A stretch of 64,000 nucleotides of DNA from Tretioscincus oriximinensis (GCA_022410635.1 JAJVDF010000498.1:278904-342903); one strand, 5' to 3'. Positions 34,108 to 46,145 are shown, counted from the stretch's first letter. Notes: generated by a model not told the origin, from the sequence alone. Numbers and translations are program-made.

Positions 34108-34474
34108 TGTTAACACAAAATATGCATATGTAAGAACAGAGAGATACAGAGCTGAGGAAAGCTGTTTAGACCAGATTCCCAAGGAGGCGAAGAACAGAAT
34201 AGGAGATAAGAAAGTGTTACTTTTACCTAGCAAGAGAGTGTGACTTGCTTTCAAGACATGCAAACTTCTGCCCATTTGTGTAACAATCAAAAATTATGCA
34301 CGACCGTCTCTTTTGTTGCTTTTGAAGAATGTATAAAAAGATGACTTGATTCTGAGTTCGGGGGCGCAGTTGGCAGAATTATTCCCTGCGCCCACAGGCA
34401 TGCCTGAAATAAACCTTTGCTAACATATATCACAGCTCGTCTTGGAGTCTTCTCTTGTGTCCCAAAGAACCCCA
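34108..34474 (+). mobile_element. Candidate solo LTR of an endogenous retrovirus
   Basis: A TATA box (TATAAAA, 34332-34338) is followed about 75 bases later by a polyadenylation signal (AATAAA, 34408-34413). A U5-like stretch then ends CCCAAAGAACCCCA. It starts with TG near 34108 and ends with CA at 34474. The flanks GAAC and TAAC match at three of four bases. The spacing of promoter and poly(A) signal is that of a compact gammaretrovirus-like LTR. No internal viral genes are adjacent, so it would be a recombined solo LTR. Confidence 0.5.
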
Positions 34475-34970
34475 TAACGCCATTGGCCCTTTTTTCCTCA
34501 TAGCTCCTTTTTCTCTATCTTCATTTCAGGCTAGTATATAAATTCACTAAAATGCCTTCCAGGAGATTTGGTAAAATGAATATGTTAGATATTGCCAGAC
34601 TTTGTGAATAAACTTAAAATTTCATTGAGTCTTGGAACCATATGGCATTAGCAATTTTGGGAATTGTAGTTAGACTTGTAATATAATGGGAATATAAGGC
34701 AATGTAACATGAATAGAATATTTCCATACCATAGGCTATGCTTGAACATGAGGCTCCTTTGGCCATCCTCACATGACGTGTCAAAAACTGAAAATGGAGT
34801 TAAATTCTGAAATGATCTCAAACGTTAAAATCCACGTGAAACACATAAGACGACTGACCAAGAAGTAAACAATGAGCATGCTCAGTATGTGATTCTGTAT
34901 TGCCTTGTCTGCATTGTCTAGTGTCTTCTTGCAGTATCCTGCTAATCCCATTAAGGATTGTGCACACAGG
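34475..34970. other. AT-rich DNA, nothing recognised
   Basis: No recognisable element or gene. Confidence 0.35.
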
Positions 34971-35248
34971 ATAAGAACATAAGAAGAGCCCTATTGGATG
35001 AGGCCACAGCCCATCTGGTCCAGCATTCTGTTTCACACAGAGGCCCACCAGATGCACCTGGGCAGTCCGAACAGAGGAAAGCAAAATATGCACCTGTTTA
35101 TGATTCTCTGCAAATGGTATTTCAGGAGTCCTGCCTGTTGCTCCATCCCGGAGGCAACATCCAGACATCCATCCTAGTACCCATTTTTACCCTCGGTCCA
35201 TAAAACTGTCTAGTCCTGTCTTGAAACTATCCAAGCTGTTGGCTACCA

Positions 35249-36460
35249 CTAACTCTTCAGTAAGTAAATTCCACAGGCCGATGACCCTCTGGGTGAAAAA
35301 ACACCTCTTGTGATATGTGATAGAGAAAACATTTTTCCTTTATTCACCCTGTCGATCCCATGCNTGATTTTGTACACTTCAATCAGATCACCTCTCAAAC
35401 GTCGCCTTTCGAGGCTGAAGAGACTCAGACGTTGCAGCCTGACTTCATAAGGGAGGTGCTCCAGACCCTTGGTCATTTTTGTTGCCCTTTTCTGCACCCT
35501 CTTGAGATGTGGTGACCAGAATTGAACACAGTATTCCAATGTGACCTCACCACAGATTTATAAAGAGGCAAAACAACATTTACTGACTTGTTTTCGATTC
35601 CTTTCCTAATAATCCCCAATATGGAATTTGCTTTTTTTGCTGCTGCTGCACACTGGGTTGACATTTTCATTGAATTGTCCACCAGCACCCCACAATCCTT
35701 TTCTTGCTCGGTCACAGAAAGCTTAGTTCCCATCAGGTGGTAGGAGTAGTTGGGGTTCTTTGCCCCAATGTGCATGACCTTGCACTTGCTTAAATTGAAG
35801 TGCATTTGCCACTTTGATGCCCACTCGCCCAATTTCAATAAATCACTCTGGAGTTTTCACTACCCTGAATAGTTTAGTATCGTCAGCAAACTTGGCTACT
35901 TCACTATTCACCTCAGCATCCAGATAATTTATAAATAAAGGGTGCTTCAAAAAATGTATACACAAANTTAACTTCCATAGAAAATTTATTTACTGTTCTA
36001 CAAAGTTAAATTTCAGGATTACCTTTTATTTACATTGGACTTTAAACTTTCTAATTTCCTGAAATTTAACTTTGTAGAACAGTAGAACAGTAAATAAATT
36101 TTCTATGGAAGTCCACAGTGTGTATACATTTTTTTGAAGCACCCTGTATATTGAAAAGCAAGGCTCCCAGTAGAGACCCCTGGGGTACCCCACTTCTTAC
36201 CTTTTTTCACTCAGAAAACTGTACATTTAATACTACCCTCTGTTTTCTATCTTTTAGCCAGTTTCCAATCCCGGACAAAGTCTGTTCTCTTATAGCATGA
36301 GTGTGGAGCTTTTTTAGAAGCCTTTGATGAGGAACCTTATCAAAAGCCTTTTGAAAATCTAGATAGACAATATCAACTGGATCCCCTTTATCTACATGTT
36401 TCTTAACACTCTCAAAGAATTCTAGCAAGTTAGTAAGGCATGATATACCTTTGCAGGATG
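35249..36460 (-). pseudogene. CR1 reverse transcriptase and C-terminus (broken)
   Basis: Minus-strand order of blocks: LLEFFESVKKHVDKGDPVDI, VYLDFQKAFDKVPHQRLLKK (motif A), GVPQGSLLGALLFNI (motif B), the MITE insertion, then AKFADDTKLF (catalytic box). These are followed by [67 protein letters not shown] and [10 protein letters not shown]. The catalytic DD is kept, but the frame is broken by stops, a frameshift at the MITE site and the MITE itself. Confidence 0.85.
35938..36146. repeat. Mariner-type palindromic MITE, 209 bp
   Basis: The ends (A/C)AGGGTGCTTCAAAAAA and ATGTATACAC are inverted at both termini. The arms extend inward through TTCTATGGAAGT, AATTTATTTACTGTTCTAC and AAAGTTAAATTTCAGG. 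TA is duplicated at 35936-35937 and 36147-36148. It has the ends and TA target of the Tc1/mariner group but no transposase. One arm carries an extra AGAACAGT unit. Confidence 0.88.
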
Positions 36461-36465
36461 GCTTC

Positions 36466-37489
36466 TTGCTTCTGTGTCCGCAGGAATGGCCATTTCAGAA
36501 AACATCAGCAAAGGGGCAAAACACCATTTTCCAGGGTGCATTGCAAAATGTTCCTGGATCTTTGTGAAACTCTGTTACCATGTGGAGCAGTTATCATGAT
36601 GATCCAACCATCTTGGTAGAAAAACGTCACACGGATGAAGACTTTGTTCTATATAAAATCAGTGCTTAATTATAAAAATGTTGTACATCATCCACATGGC
36701 GATAAGATTATTAGAGAGCACTTTAAAAGATTCTTGGAAATCATAAATTTCAGGAGTGGTGTTGGCAGGTAGTCTCCACAAAAACGGTGTCGTTTTTAAA
36801 ATTTAGCAGTTTCTTACTTCTTTGCTAAGCCACTTTCCTAAAAATTCATCAGAGGAGTTCATTTTCTCACAGTACTCTTCAAGTCCGAACTAATTCGCAA
36901 GGAAGTTCAGTGCAAGGGAGTTATTAAGCTTTTGTTTAACTTCTAACACAGGGTAGAATGCTGCTACTTATGTTCAGCTTGCGTATAAATTTGCAAAAAT
37001 AGCATGAAATATCCCACTCAGCCAAAGATAATGATACACCATGCAGCAATGTTAAGGAACTTGGGAATTTCCAGAATTCAGGGATGACACAGTTCCAGTT
37101 TTTCTTTTTCTATATTAAAAATTTAGCAGGATTCTTCTAAATTCATATTTGTTCTAGACCTGGAATTATCAATGTTTCAGGGTACAAATCTTATTGGCTG
37201 TTTTTTACCTGTTTGGCATGATGGGTTATCTGCATTGTGGATAGCCAATCCTGTCCCAGCTTTAGAGGCTGAAAACTTTTGAAGCTGCCAGCTGGAATAT
37301 TTTAAGTCAGGAATACATGCATCTGGGTATTCATGCTCCTGGGCATCCAGTGAAACAATGTTGTGCTTGGTGTACCAGATTATGACCCTCACTGTTTGCA
37401 CATGGCATGTGGTTGGTATGATTTCTGAACAAAAAGAGCAGAATTCCCTCTTCCCAAATATCATTGTGTAGTTTGCTGTCAATATCAGA
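36466..37489. other. No gene recognised
   Basis: The part from about 37150 may be the body of the Harbinger-like family F fragment that follows. The rest is unrecognised. Confidence 0.35.
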
Positions 37490-37735
37490 TTCATTCACCT
37501 CTCACTCTTCCAGATTCTCCCCAGAACTACCCACACAGCAGAGCCTTTTTGCAATAATTCTATATTCAACTAATGGTTGTCTCGGCACACTGATAATGCA
37601 GATAATTGACAGATTACTGGTTTTATAGCCAATTTATATAACATGTTGAGACACATGCAACACAAATTTGACTTGCAAGTGGATTATTGATCCTCTCTGG
37701 ACACATCCCTGGTGTGGACAGCATCCAGACACATT
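37490..37735 (+). repeat. Harbinger-like family F fragment
   Basis: CACCTCTCACTCTTCC and CCACACAGCAGAGCC match 48420-48470. ATGCAACACAAATTTGACTT and ATTGATCCTCTCTGGACACA match the terminal part of the family (14387, 40530, 62360). Confidence 0.5.
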
Positions 37736-37857
37736 TTTTCAAACTTATTATAGCACTTCAATGACTGATTTGATATAACTCTTTTTGTTTATTCCTTTGT
37801 GGATGCACTTTTCCCTCAGCTGTTTAATGAACTCTCGTGGTCCTTTTTAATCTATAA

Positions 37858-38313
37858 GGCTACATCCCCATGAAGTATTTTTACTGCTATGTTAGAAATA
37901 CCATGGATAATCTGCCCCATGTACTCACACAACTTCAGCAATCCACTTCCGTTGCCAAGGATTTTACAGATAGTACCTCTTCTCTGACTTAATTGTGGAC
38001 TTCTCTGTTCCCTTGTTAAAAAGCCCTTGTATGGCATACACAACTGGAAGTAGGCAGAAGCAGTGAGAACTTGGTGAAAACTCCAGACATAACATGCTCT
38101 TGGTTTATTCCTGAAGCTCAGACATAAGTGGGGGAGGGGAGAGAGCCTACCAGTAGCCTGCACATGTAAGGTGCTGAGAGTTCTCCATCCTATAAGTCAG
38201 CTTCTCGCTGTAGTAACACTGAGTTTTACAAGCACATGTGGAGTAGAATCACAATTGGCATTTGTCCAGAATAAAGGAAATGTAGCAACAAAGCAGCCTT
38301 TGGGGATGCAGCC
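37858..38313. repeat. Harbinger-like MITE, 456 bp
   Basis: GGCTACATCCCCATGAAG at the left pairs with CTTTGGGGATGCAGCC at the right. It is flanked by TAA (left) and GAA (right), two of three bases matching. A related left end lies at 33861. No coding region. Confidence 0.6.
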
Positions 38314-38815
38314 GAATGCTCTGGATGGCAGTATGATTGCTGCATAGGATTTCAAGTAAAAAAAGTGCCACAATAATTGTGCTACAGCCTGACAGAAAAT
38401 AAAGTGCTATTCTATAGAGGGCTATAATGGGAAACTAGTGTTTAAAATGTCAACAGGCTACATTCAACCAGAGTATTCTAGAAGACAGTAGATTCCATTA
38501 CCCAGTTCTCCTGCTTGCTTTGCCAGACGATTCCCTCGACCCCCCGTCTTTCTCTCCTGATTCCATTGCCCCGTTCTCCTGCTTGCCCTGCCAGCTGATT
38601 CCCCAACCTCATTGTCAAAGTTCTCTTAGTGCAAATTTCAAAAGAGAGCTGCGACGATGCAAAATCACCATGTACTGTGCAGCAGAAAGTGGTGATGTGC
38701 ATTTTGATCGACACGGGAGCTCTTCGGAGACCGTTTTTATGGTAACACTATGCAAACGGTCAGCTCCCGCTTCGCATTGGGACGTGTGTTAAGCCAAATG
38801 CATCTGCAGCCTTAG
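38314..38815. other. Possible MITE, unidentified
   Basis: 38640-38790 contains inverted pieces (GAGACCGTTT with AAACGGTC; CGGGAGCTC with CAGCTCCCG). The segment ends in GCATCTGCAGCC followed by TTA, resembling a Harbinger-like end. The left boundary is unclear. Confidence 0.3.
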
Positions 38816-39844
38816 AACCCCACAATGTAATAAATTATGAACTGTCTTACTTATATTATCATCTAAATTTAAGAATATGATCATTTATAAACATTTGGTA
38901 AACTTTCTGAAGAGTACAAGAATTCTATAAGGATGACTTGCAATTTTCTAGAATTACATTTGAGCTGTGGTCATATTCCACTTGTCAACCATTGGTAAAG
39001 AAGACTAGACCTTTGAAGATGCTATGTTACCTGAATGCAATAAAATTAAGCATTTCAAAGATGGAAATTATTTTGAAGGTCTTAACGACAAAACTTCCAA
39101 GCAATTTGCCTCATTGAAATCATCATTGTAACCATAAGATTTAACTAGAGAGCTCATTAAAAAAATTGCTTAATTGCTGTTGTTAGTTGTTTCAGTGAAG
39201 TGATTGATGCTCTACAAGTCCTCAGGACATCAGCAAGGTATGAAAGTATGATAATTTAAATAACAAGAATCTTTACCAGATGCAGCCAGCAAAATCTGCC
39301 TTTTTTAATTCTGACAGCTGCTGTACCACGAAGATTAAAATATTGATGTCTATATACATTGCATGCAGTAGGTTTAGCATTGCTTTAAAGCTTCTATATA
39401 TACATGTTCAAACTGCTTTTATGGTGTCATTTAGGATTAAATTGCATTGAGTTTGAGAGGTTTAATCGCTTTTGACTAATCCTCATACTAAAGTTTGGGA
39501 GTTGCAAGATTTTGACTTTAAGGCTGATTTGAATTTACCTGATTTAATCCACTTTAGTTGAAGTGGATTAGTTTGGTCTGCCTTAGGCTATTTGCACAGG
39601 CTATTTTAGGCCCTAAAACAATATAGTAGAACAAGTAAGTGATGTCTGGATGCAGCCTAAATCTGTGTAAGAAGAATATTGTAGTTTCCTATAACACTTA
39701 TGATGAAGACAATTGATCACTACTGTGGGTGGATAATTTATTTGTTTCCTGGCCTTCATCCATTCACATAACACTTGTTACACCAGGATTTATTGATGCT
39801 TCAGGTTACTGATTTACTTGTTTAAAATTTGCCTTCTTCATACC
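38816..39844. other. AT-rich DNA, nothing recognised
   Basis: GTCTGGATGCAGCCTAA at about 39643-39659 looks like a Harbinger-like right end with TAA flank, but no partner was found. The rest is unrecognised. Confidence 0.35.
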
Positions 39845-40572
39845 TTTATAATATATTCTGAATTTTGTCATTTTGTCACTGCCTAATAAGTGAGATTTTC
39901 CATGCATGTAATACCCTGGGCCCATACAGATGAACTGTTTAAATCCAGTATTTATTTTAAATCCAGAATAATCCAATCTGTTCTCACATTTCTGGATTAC
40001 CACACAAAGAGCTGACATATCCATTGGGAATTGTATTCCCATTGCATTGCGCGCTGGAGAACTCATGTGCAGTTTCCCAATTGGCTGCTCTTTCCCCTCC
40101 CCTTGTACATAACTTGCCTGGAGTCTCTGATGAGTCTGCATATCTTATCTCAAATCTTGTCTGAATTCACATCTCTTCCTGCTTCTTCCCGCATGCACAT
40201 GTAATACAAAACCTTTTTTTTTATGGGGACAAGAGAAGCTTACTCTGGGATCAATATGTAAGTATTGTCAGGAAAACCTGGGGTAACGGGTCTTTTTAGT
40301 GAATGGATTACGAAACCTGTTTGAGCATATGTGGTGGATTCTCCTTGATTTAACTATCGTAATGGTAGAAATATTTTGTCTAAATAGAGCCACTCTCCTG
40401 TCAACCATTTTGCTTGCTAATTATCAAGAAGTACAGCTGTTGTCTTAGAATACTGATACTCTGGGTGCATTAGTTCTAAACCCAAATTGTTCTCAGGTTT
40501 TATAAAATCCAGTGTGGCAACTGCAATACAAATTGGACTTGCATGTGGGCTATTGATTCTGTCTGAATACAA
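39845..40572 (+). repeat. Harbinger-like family F, long diverged copy
   Basis: 39845-39910 (TATTCTGAATTTTGTCATTT, GTGAGATTTTCC) matches 62037-62090. 40505-40572 (TGTGGCAACTGCAATACAAA, TTGGACTTGC, ATTGATTCTGTCTG) matches the family's terminal segment. The middle is poorly conserved. Confidence 0.45.
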
Positions 40573-41339
40573 GCCTGGAGATTTCATGGTTTCCTCAATT
40601 GCCATTACTCTGTTTTGTTACTCTGGATTTGTTTTGTTCTGTACAATTTTCTTTTCTGGTCCCAAGTACATGACAAGCCATGTTGTGTTTCTCTGTATGG
40701 ACTTCCAAATGCTATCTAGTGTTAGATGTGACTTAGAATCGTGACTTCTGACACTGAGGAAACAGGATATTTTATTAACAGGCTGTTCACTAGCCTTATA
40801 TATATATAAATATTCTTTTCATAGCTCATGTTTCTCACTTGCTCATATGCCTGCCAATCATTTTTCCCTTTTTTATTAGTTCCATGACAGCAAAATAGAT
40901 CTTTAATTTTTCATTCTGAAAAAAATGGAAGAGATAAAATTATTCACATACTCAGCACATATCAAACCTAGGGGGTGTTCAACTTCAACAAGTGACTTTG
41001 TACTAGTCAAACTATCTAGTTCAATCTGAATTGGTTCATAATTGAATTGGTTCAGCACATTTCTATTTCTTTTACTATGCACAGCTTCATCAATGAAAGT
41101 GTAACAAATGTTTCTGTAGACATCAAGCTATTTTTGAATGTTTATTATTATTCTTTCTTTGTTCTTTTTACAGTACCGGACATAAATATTTACATAGTTT
41201 CTTCTTGATATTGGGAGTGCCAATTGTTTTGAAAAATCTGTTTAATATTAGTAATACTATGACACATAATTCTAAGTTTGCATGTTTAAATATTTCTTTC
41301 CACAAGCAAGTTTTTTCAGAAGATGAACTGAAGAGTAGT
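40573..41339. other. AT-rich DNA, nothing recognised
   Basis: No recognisable element or gene. Confidence 0.35.
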
Positions 41340-41545
41340 TATCAGAAGAAGAAGGAGGAGGAGGAGAAAGAGGAAGAGGAAGAAAAGAAGAAGAGGAAGT
41401 AGAGGAAGAACTGGGTTTTGTACCCCACCCAGAAGTGGCTTACTTAACCATCTGTTTTTTCTTTGCAACAGACATCAAGAGAGAGGTAACCAGATAAAAG
41501 TCTGATACTTTAACTACAAGATCAGACTGACTCCCAGTCTACCGT
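41340..41545 (-). mobile_element. CORE-SINE/MIR-like, deleted, with expanded GA tail
   Basis: On the minus strand the head (AGTCTGATCTTGTAGTTAAA) is that of the SINE at 52051-52280, and the body ends in GGGTACAAAACCCAGTTCTT. The tail has expanded into a 70-bp pure-purine run on the plus strand (41340-41411). That run encodes a spurious glutamate/lysine-rich open frame. Confidence 0.6.
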
Positions 41546-42799
41546 GGTCTATCTCTGTCATATCTGTTTCAGAATTTATACTTCCCTGTGCTGTTTTTGG
41601 AGGCCTTTGTTGTTGTTGTTTTGTTATTTCTGAAAATAGGTAAACACAAACATTCTGAAAAGAGCTTTACTTCCCCAGTCCCCTTAATTACCGGAGATAT
41701 CAGAATTTATTGTTAATTCCAATAGATACAGGGCAAGATTCTGGTGATCTCTGTGAAGTGGCAGGGCTGATATTATTTTCCATCAATTCTCATTGCCTAA
41801 TATTCTTGGAAGCCTTCTTGTTGCCTCACCTGAATCCTGGCCTGTGGCTTTTCAATAAATAAAAAATAACATGATCTTTATATACAGCCTTTGCAGTTTT
41901 TCTTTCTAATTTGACATGTGTCATTGACCTAGGCACTGCAGACGAAAGGTAAGCATTGAGCAATTTGGTTTAATTTAGTGCATTTTATTCACATCACTAG
42001 GAAACACCATCTGGTGTTAAAACTAGCCAAGTTAGTCAACCATCACTTTTAAATGAGTTCCACCTGCATGAAAGCATAATGGAACAATTGCTCTCTGTAT
42101 GGTGTGTTTGTGTGTGTCTTTCTGAAAAGATGCCTGAAGATCTGATCATTCATTTCTGATGCTACATTTTTCTCTGTGTGTTCTTAATGAGTTATTTGAA
42201 CTTTAGCCTTTTGCACAAAACTTTATTTTACAATTAATTGTATCAAACATATGACGTGATGAAGCAATTCCTTTATGAAATAAAATGATTATTCTTTCCA
42301 AAACAATGAATCAATAAGAAACTACTGCATAATTAAGGTTGCAGTAAACATGGTCAAGCATTTAAAGTATATATGACTATAGTCACATCCAATGTTTAAA
42401 TTAGCTTGAGATAGTCCCCAGTTCATAGGGGTCACATCAAAAAAATNCCCTTCTAAATTTCTTCAACCCTATCTATCTTTATTTTAATTTTAAAGTTGGT
42501 TTTCTAGCCATATATGATACCCTATCTGATCCCTCCCTCATCCCTCTCCCCATAGTCATTTTAGTAAGTTCTTCATTTGTTTTTCTCATTTGATTCTTAA
42601 CTCTACTGCCTTATTAGAAACCTTTTGGGAATAGCTGAACCTCTCGGAATTTCTTCCAGACCATAGTACCAAATTTGTAAGACTTGATTCCTTCTTCTCA
42701 GTCCTGTCCTGCTGTTCCATTGTTATTACTCCATTAATTGCTTTTTCCCACAGATCACAAGATCAAATTTTCACAGTAAATTATTCACATATTAGCTGT
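41546..42799. other. AT-rich DNA, nothing recognised
   Basis: No recognisable element or gene. Confidence 0.4.
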
Positions 42800-43145
42800 T
42801 AAGCCCACAAAGTGGGCTGAGTTTCTTGCAGGCCTCCATCATCTCGGATCTGGTAGTTGTGGACTCTGGCAGCTTAGACTGGGCAGCAGGTGTCTCCTGC
42901 GACTCACCCCAGACTTTGTTGTGGCCTTGTCATAGACCCCTGGGCCTTGAACTGGGCTGGCCCAGGCAGTGCCAGCCTCCAGCAGCTCGGCCTGAGAAAC
43001 ATAAGCCTCTGGTTGCTTGGTGGTGGCCTCTGGCATCTCGCTTTAGGAGGTTCCCCCACATGGATCAGAGTGAATGCATGGCAGTGTCAAGGGGGACAGG
43101 TTTATAATCCCCCATTGTGGTGACTGGCCAATAGTATCCCTTAGA
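42800..43145. other. GC-rich patch, unidentified
   Basis: GC-rich against AT-rich flanks, starting with a small hairpin (AGCCCACAAAGTGGGCT near 42801). It has overlapping open frames on both strands, including 42826-43107, but no recognised protein. Short phrases recur (CTCTGGCA near 42866 and 43027). It could be a decayed minisatellite or part of a repeat. Confidence 0.35.
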
Positions 43146-43191
43146 AGTGATGGAAATTAATTGTGTTCAGTCATCTCATGTAGAAGATGAA

Positions 43192-43491
43192 GAAGAAGAA
43201 CTGGGTTCTTATACCCCACTTTTCTCACCTTTCAAAGGGACTCAAAGCAGCTTACAAGGGTATTTTTGCCCGAAGGCTTACATTCTATCTTCCCCATCAG
43301 GCTCTGGTGGTTCCCCACGTATCTACTTGCAGTCAGTTGCAATTTCTTGCAATTCATGCTTTCGAATAGCTGGGCTGGCTAGAGCTACAGGCTAGTGGAA
43401 GGTGCTCACCCCTCCCCACGTCCCACATAGGGCTTCAAAACCCATCTCCCAGCTGAGAGGCGAATTCCTAAGAGACTGAGCTATCCGTGCC
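43192..43491 (-). mobile_element. tRNA-derived SINE, intact, 13-bp target duplication
   Basis: Same family as 18495-18803 and 54501-54803, in reverse. Perfect direct repeats TGTAGAAGATGAA flank it (43179-43191 and 43492-43504). The duplication length and the L2-like tail indicate insertion by LINE machinery. The head carries the A and B box regions (CTCAGTCTCTTAGGAATTCG and TTTTGAAGCCC on the minus strand). Confidence 0.92.
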
Positions 43492-43504
43492 TGTAGAAGA
43501 TGAA

Positions 43505-44470
43505 TTTATTAAAAAAAATGATAATATTTTTATTTTCATAGACACACACTTTTATAGAAAGAAAAAGAAAAACCCAAAATAATGATACATTCAAACAAAT
43601 CAAACATAAAAACAAACCCAAATATCCTCACAGGTTAAACCTCCAGCATTTTAATCTACCCATCTTTCTCCTTTATGTAAACCATCTTTCTCCTTTATTA
43701 ATAATAACAGATCCCTTCTTAATAACCTCTGCCATTTTGTTCAACCCACTCCCAGTCTCTTACAATTATCCATATAGCTCTATGTTGCTTTACTAGATCA
43801 AAATTTAATTGTTCTAATATATCCTGTAATAATGCCATTTATTAGCTCCCCCATTCACCCTGTGATTTCCACCCAGCAACGATCACATACTGCATGGCCA
43901 TTAATGAATTAATCAATATTCATCATCTGGTATAACATTGGTATTGTCAAACTTAAATAATATACAATATTCCTCTGACTAGTTTATCCTATATCCTAAT
44001 GTTATGCTTATTTGCTCCCTAATAAAGTTCCATTTTTTACATCCCTACACTCTCACAATGGATGAATGTAAATACCTCTTACCATAAAACAACATCAACA
44101 ACTTGAACTGAAACCTGTGATCAGAATAGGTTTTCTAAGCTCCTTCTGCATGTAACTAGTATCCTTAAATGTTAGTTGAACATTACTCACTTTATTAATT
44201 AACACTCATATCCATTCCCCATCTTCTCTCTAAACTGTTTATTACCTCCATCTTGCGACTTGCATTAATATTATAAATTCTTCCTGCAGTTCCTTTTCTT
44301 TAATTAATCAAATCTTTTATAACTTGTGACACTGTTAATTGGACAACACAGTTTATTACTATACAGATTTCCAATTACAAATAATCTGGTGTTCTGCTGC
44401 ATAGACTAAATAATACATCAAACAGTTTAAACGTAATTAAAAATTATTCTTGATCAATCATACAAAAAAA
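43505..44470 (-). mobile_element. Possible L1-like ORF2 C-terminus and 3' region
   Basis: The minus-strand translation in pieces gives TFIREQISITLGYRIN, YCILFKFDNTNVIPDDEY, MQYVIVAGWKSQGEWGS and IWIIVRDWEWVEQNGRG. The pattern of a hydrophobic helix, a WK box and later W-x2-W resembles the end of L1 ORF2. Stops and frameshifts are frequent. The 3' boundary abuts the SINE. Low confidence, since no catalytic motif is present. Confidence 0.4.
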
Positions 44471-44620
44471 TCCAAACAATCTGTTTTAGTTGCCTGACCA
44501 TTTTATTTATTTCTCATTGAAGTTGTACCCAAAACCTATTGTGATAGATGCCAGCATGATAGTGGTGGAAGTTTTGCTGTCCTTGTTTATCTTTATAGGC
44601 ATAAGGTGCCATCTGTACAT

Positions 44621-44757
44621 TGTTTATGTATTTAATTTATTTATTTATATTTGTCCCCCCCCCCCCCCATATCCAAAGGTCTCAGGGTGGCCAACAGTAA
44701 AACATCAAGAAAAAACTAAAAAATTAAAAACAGTATAAAAGTGGGGACAGAAATGCC
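44621..44757 (-). mobile_element. L2-clade LINE 3' fragment
   Basis: The minus strand has GTTGGCCACCCTGAGACCTT and a run of 14 C on the plus strand (44655-44668) in place of the usual GGCGGG segment. It ends in AAATAAATAAATT. Confidence 0.75.
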
Positions 44758-44829
44758 ATTAATTTAGTTTAATTTCTTTCATTATCTCAGATGAACACTA
44801 TGTCAATATTATTGCTCTGATATTTGGAA

Positions 44830-45405
44830 TGTCCCAGTACTGAAACTATTTTTATTCTTTTGATCATGGAAGAAGACTATCTGAGGGAGTACACCAACCT
44901 TCCAGAATGGACAGAGACACGATCCCCACTCCTATATACTGCGCTTTGGAGGCAATTTTATTTTCTTTGCCCGATGAAAATACGCATGTCCAGTGTTCCG
45001 TGTGCTCCAAAGGTCTTTGCTGCTCAGTATGCAAATTGTAAAATGCTCATTGGCTCTTGCCTAATATGGATTGCCTGGGAATTGTATGTAGGCTCACAAA
45101 GAATGCTGGAGCTTGTAGTAAGGCAAGCACAGCAATGATTTCTGGGGCTTGTGATGTCATGAGAAGTGACAGAATGTGCCAAAAGACAGAGAAAGAACTG
45201 CAAGGAAGACTGAAGGTAATTCCTTCTAGAATTATCATGCACCATTCTTCCACAGTTCATCCAATAATTTCTTCATCTCTGACTTTATTCGTGAAAGGGG
45301 GGACAGGCTAGTTGTAGCTATCCCATTTCTCGGTATCATTTTTGCAGTGCCCAGATCCATGGAATGGTGCAATTCTCCATGATTCTGGATGGACAGAGAC
45401 ACCCT
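44830..45405 (+). repeat. Dispersed repeat family G, uninterrupted copy
   Basis: 45040-45200 (CATTGGCTCTTGCC, GCCTGGGAATTGTATG, GGCAAGCACAGCAATGATTT) matches the split copy at 17340-18190. Near the ends, CAGAATGGACAGAGACAC (44908) and CTGGATGGACAGAGACAC (45383) are direct repeats. The open frame at 44824-45138 has no known domain. The superfamily is unknown. Confidence 0.5.
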
Positions 45406-46002
45406 CGCTAGAATGTATTATGATGCAGTTTTCATAGATGCATAAGATCAGTGGGGGATCCTGAAGAAGCTGGTTGAGTCCCCTAAGAAATGTGAACAGA
45501 AATCTTATGAGAAGCCCAAATTTGATTGAGAGAAATTTACAGGCTGCCCAACACAGGCGACACAAGGTGGAGAAAGTAAAGAAGAATGGGATGAGAAAAA
45601 GTACCCGGTCATCAAACTGAGGCTAGAGAGACTGAAAAATATAGAAAAAGAAAGGTAAAGTGAACAAGCACTATATTAAATGGAGGTGATCATGCTAAAA
45701 TTGAATTGCCTATTAAACACTAAAGCAGACTAATTTGTTGTGGTGTGACATCAATATTTTAGTTGTTCATTCAATTCAGTGATTTGTTAAATGCTTTGCA
45801 TATAAAATTCTGGATTATAGTTAAAATGGTCAATTTAAGAACAAGTTTTTCCCCTCAATAAAGCTAAAGAAAAGAACTTATATATGTAGGAGGATATTGG
45901 AAATCAATGTTGTTGTTTTAAAGTTTCTCTGAGGGTTTTAAGACAAGATTTTTGTTACTCTGTTGTCCATTCTGAAAACCTGACACATTTCTTATTTTAT
46001 TA
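45406..46002. other. No gene recognised
   Basis: Purine-rich DNA at 45540-45660, otherwise unrecognised. Confidence 0.35.
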
Positions 46003-46145
46003 TTATTTAGGAATTTGTATCCCACTCTTCACCTTAAATCCCAGAGTGGGCAACAGAAAATTAAAAGCAACACACAGACAAAACACATTTGAGATTTTCG
46101 TACTCGAGACCTCCTAACCAAGGAGGTGAATGATCCAGTTATTTT
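46003..46145 (-). mobile_element. L2-tailed SINE or L2 fragment
   Basis: The minus strand ends GTGGGATACAAATTCCTAAA, like L2-type tails. The segment GGAGGTCTCGAGTACGAAAA at about 46097-46116 has a B-box-like GGTCTCGAGTACG. It may be a reduced tRNA-derived SINE. Confidence 0.4.

Larger units (their letters stand above)
34971..36465 (-). mobile_element. CR1-clade (L3-like) LINE, 3' 1.3 kb
   Basis: The longest CR1-type copy in the window. The minus-strand terminus is at about 34971 (TAAGAACATAAGAAGAGCC). The 3' UTR is followed by a decayed C-terminus and most of a reverse transcriptase up to 36465. A 209-bp mariner-type MITE (35938-36146) is inserted in the reverse transcriptase. Confidence 0.88.

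Noticed and set aside
41205..41402. Frame ending in a Glu/Lys-rich run
   Set aside because: The end is the expanded GA tail of a CORE-SINE, and the upstream part has no recognisable domain.
42826..43123. Coding exon in the GC-rich patch
   Set aside because: Overlapping open frames on both strands and no protein family signature.
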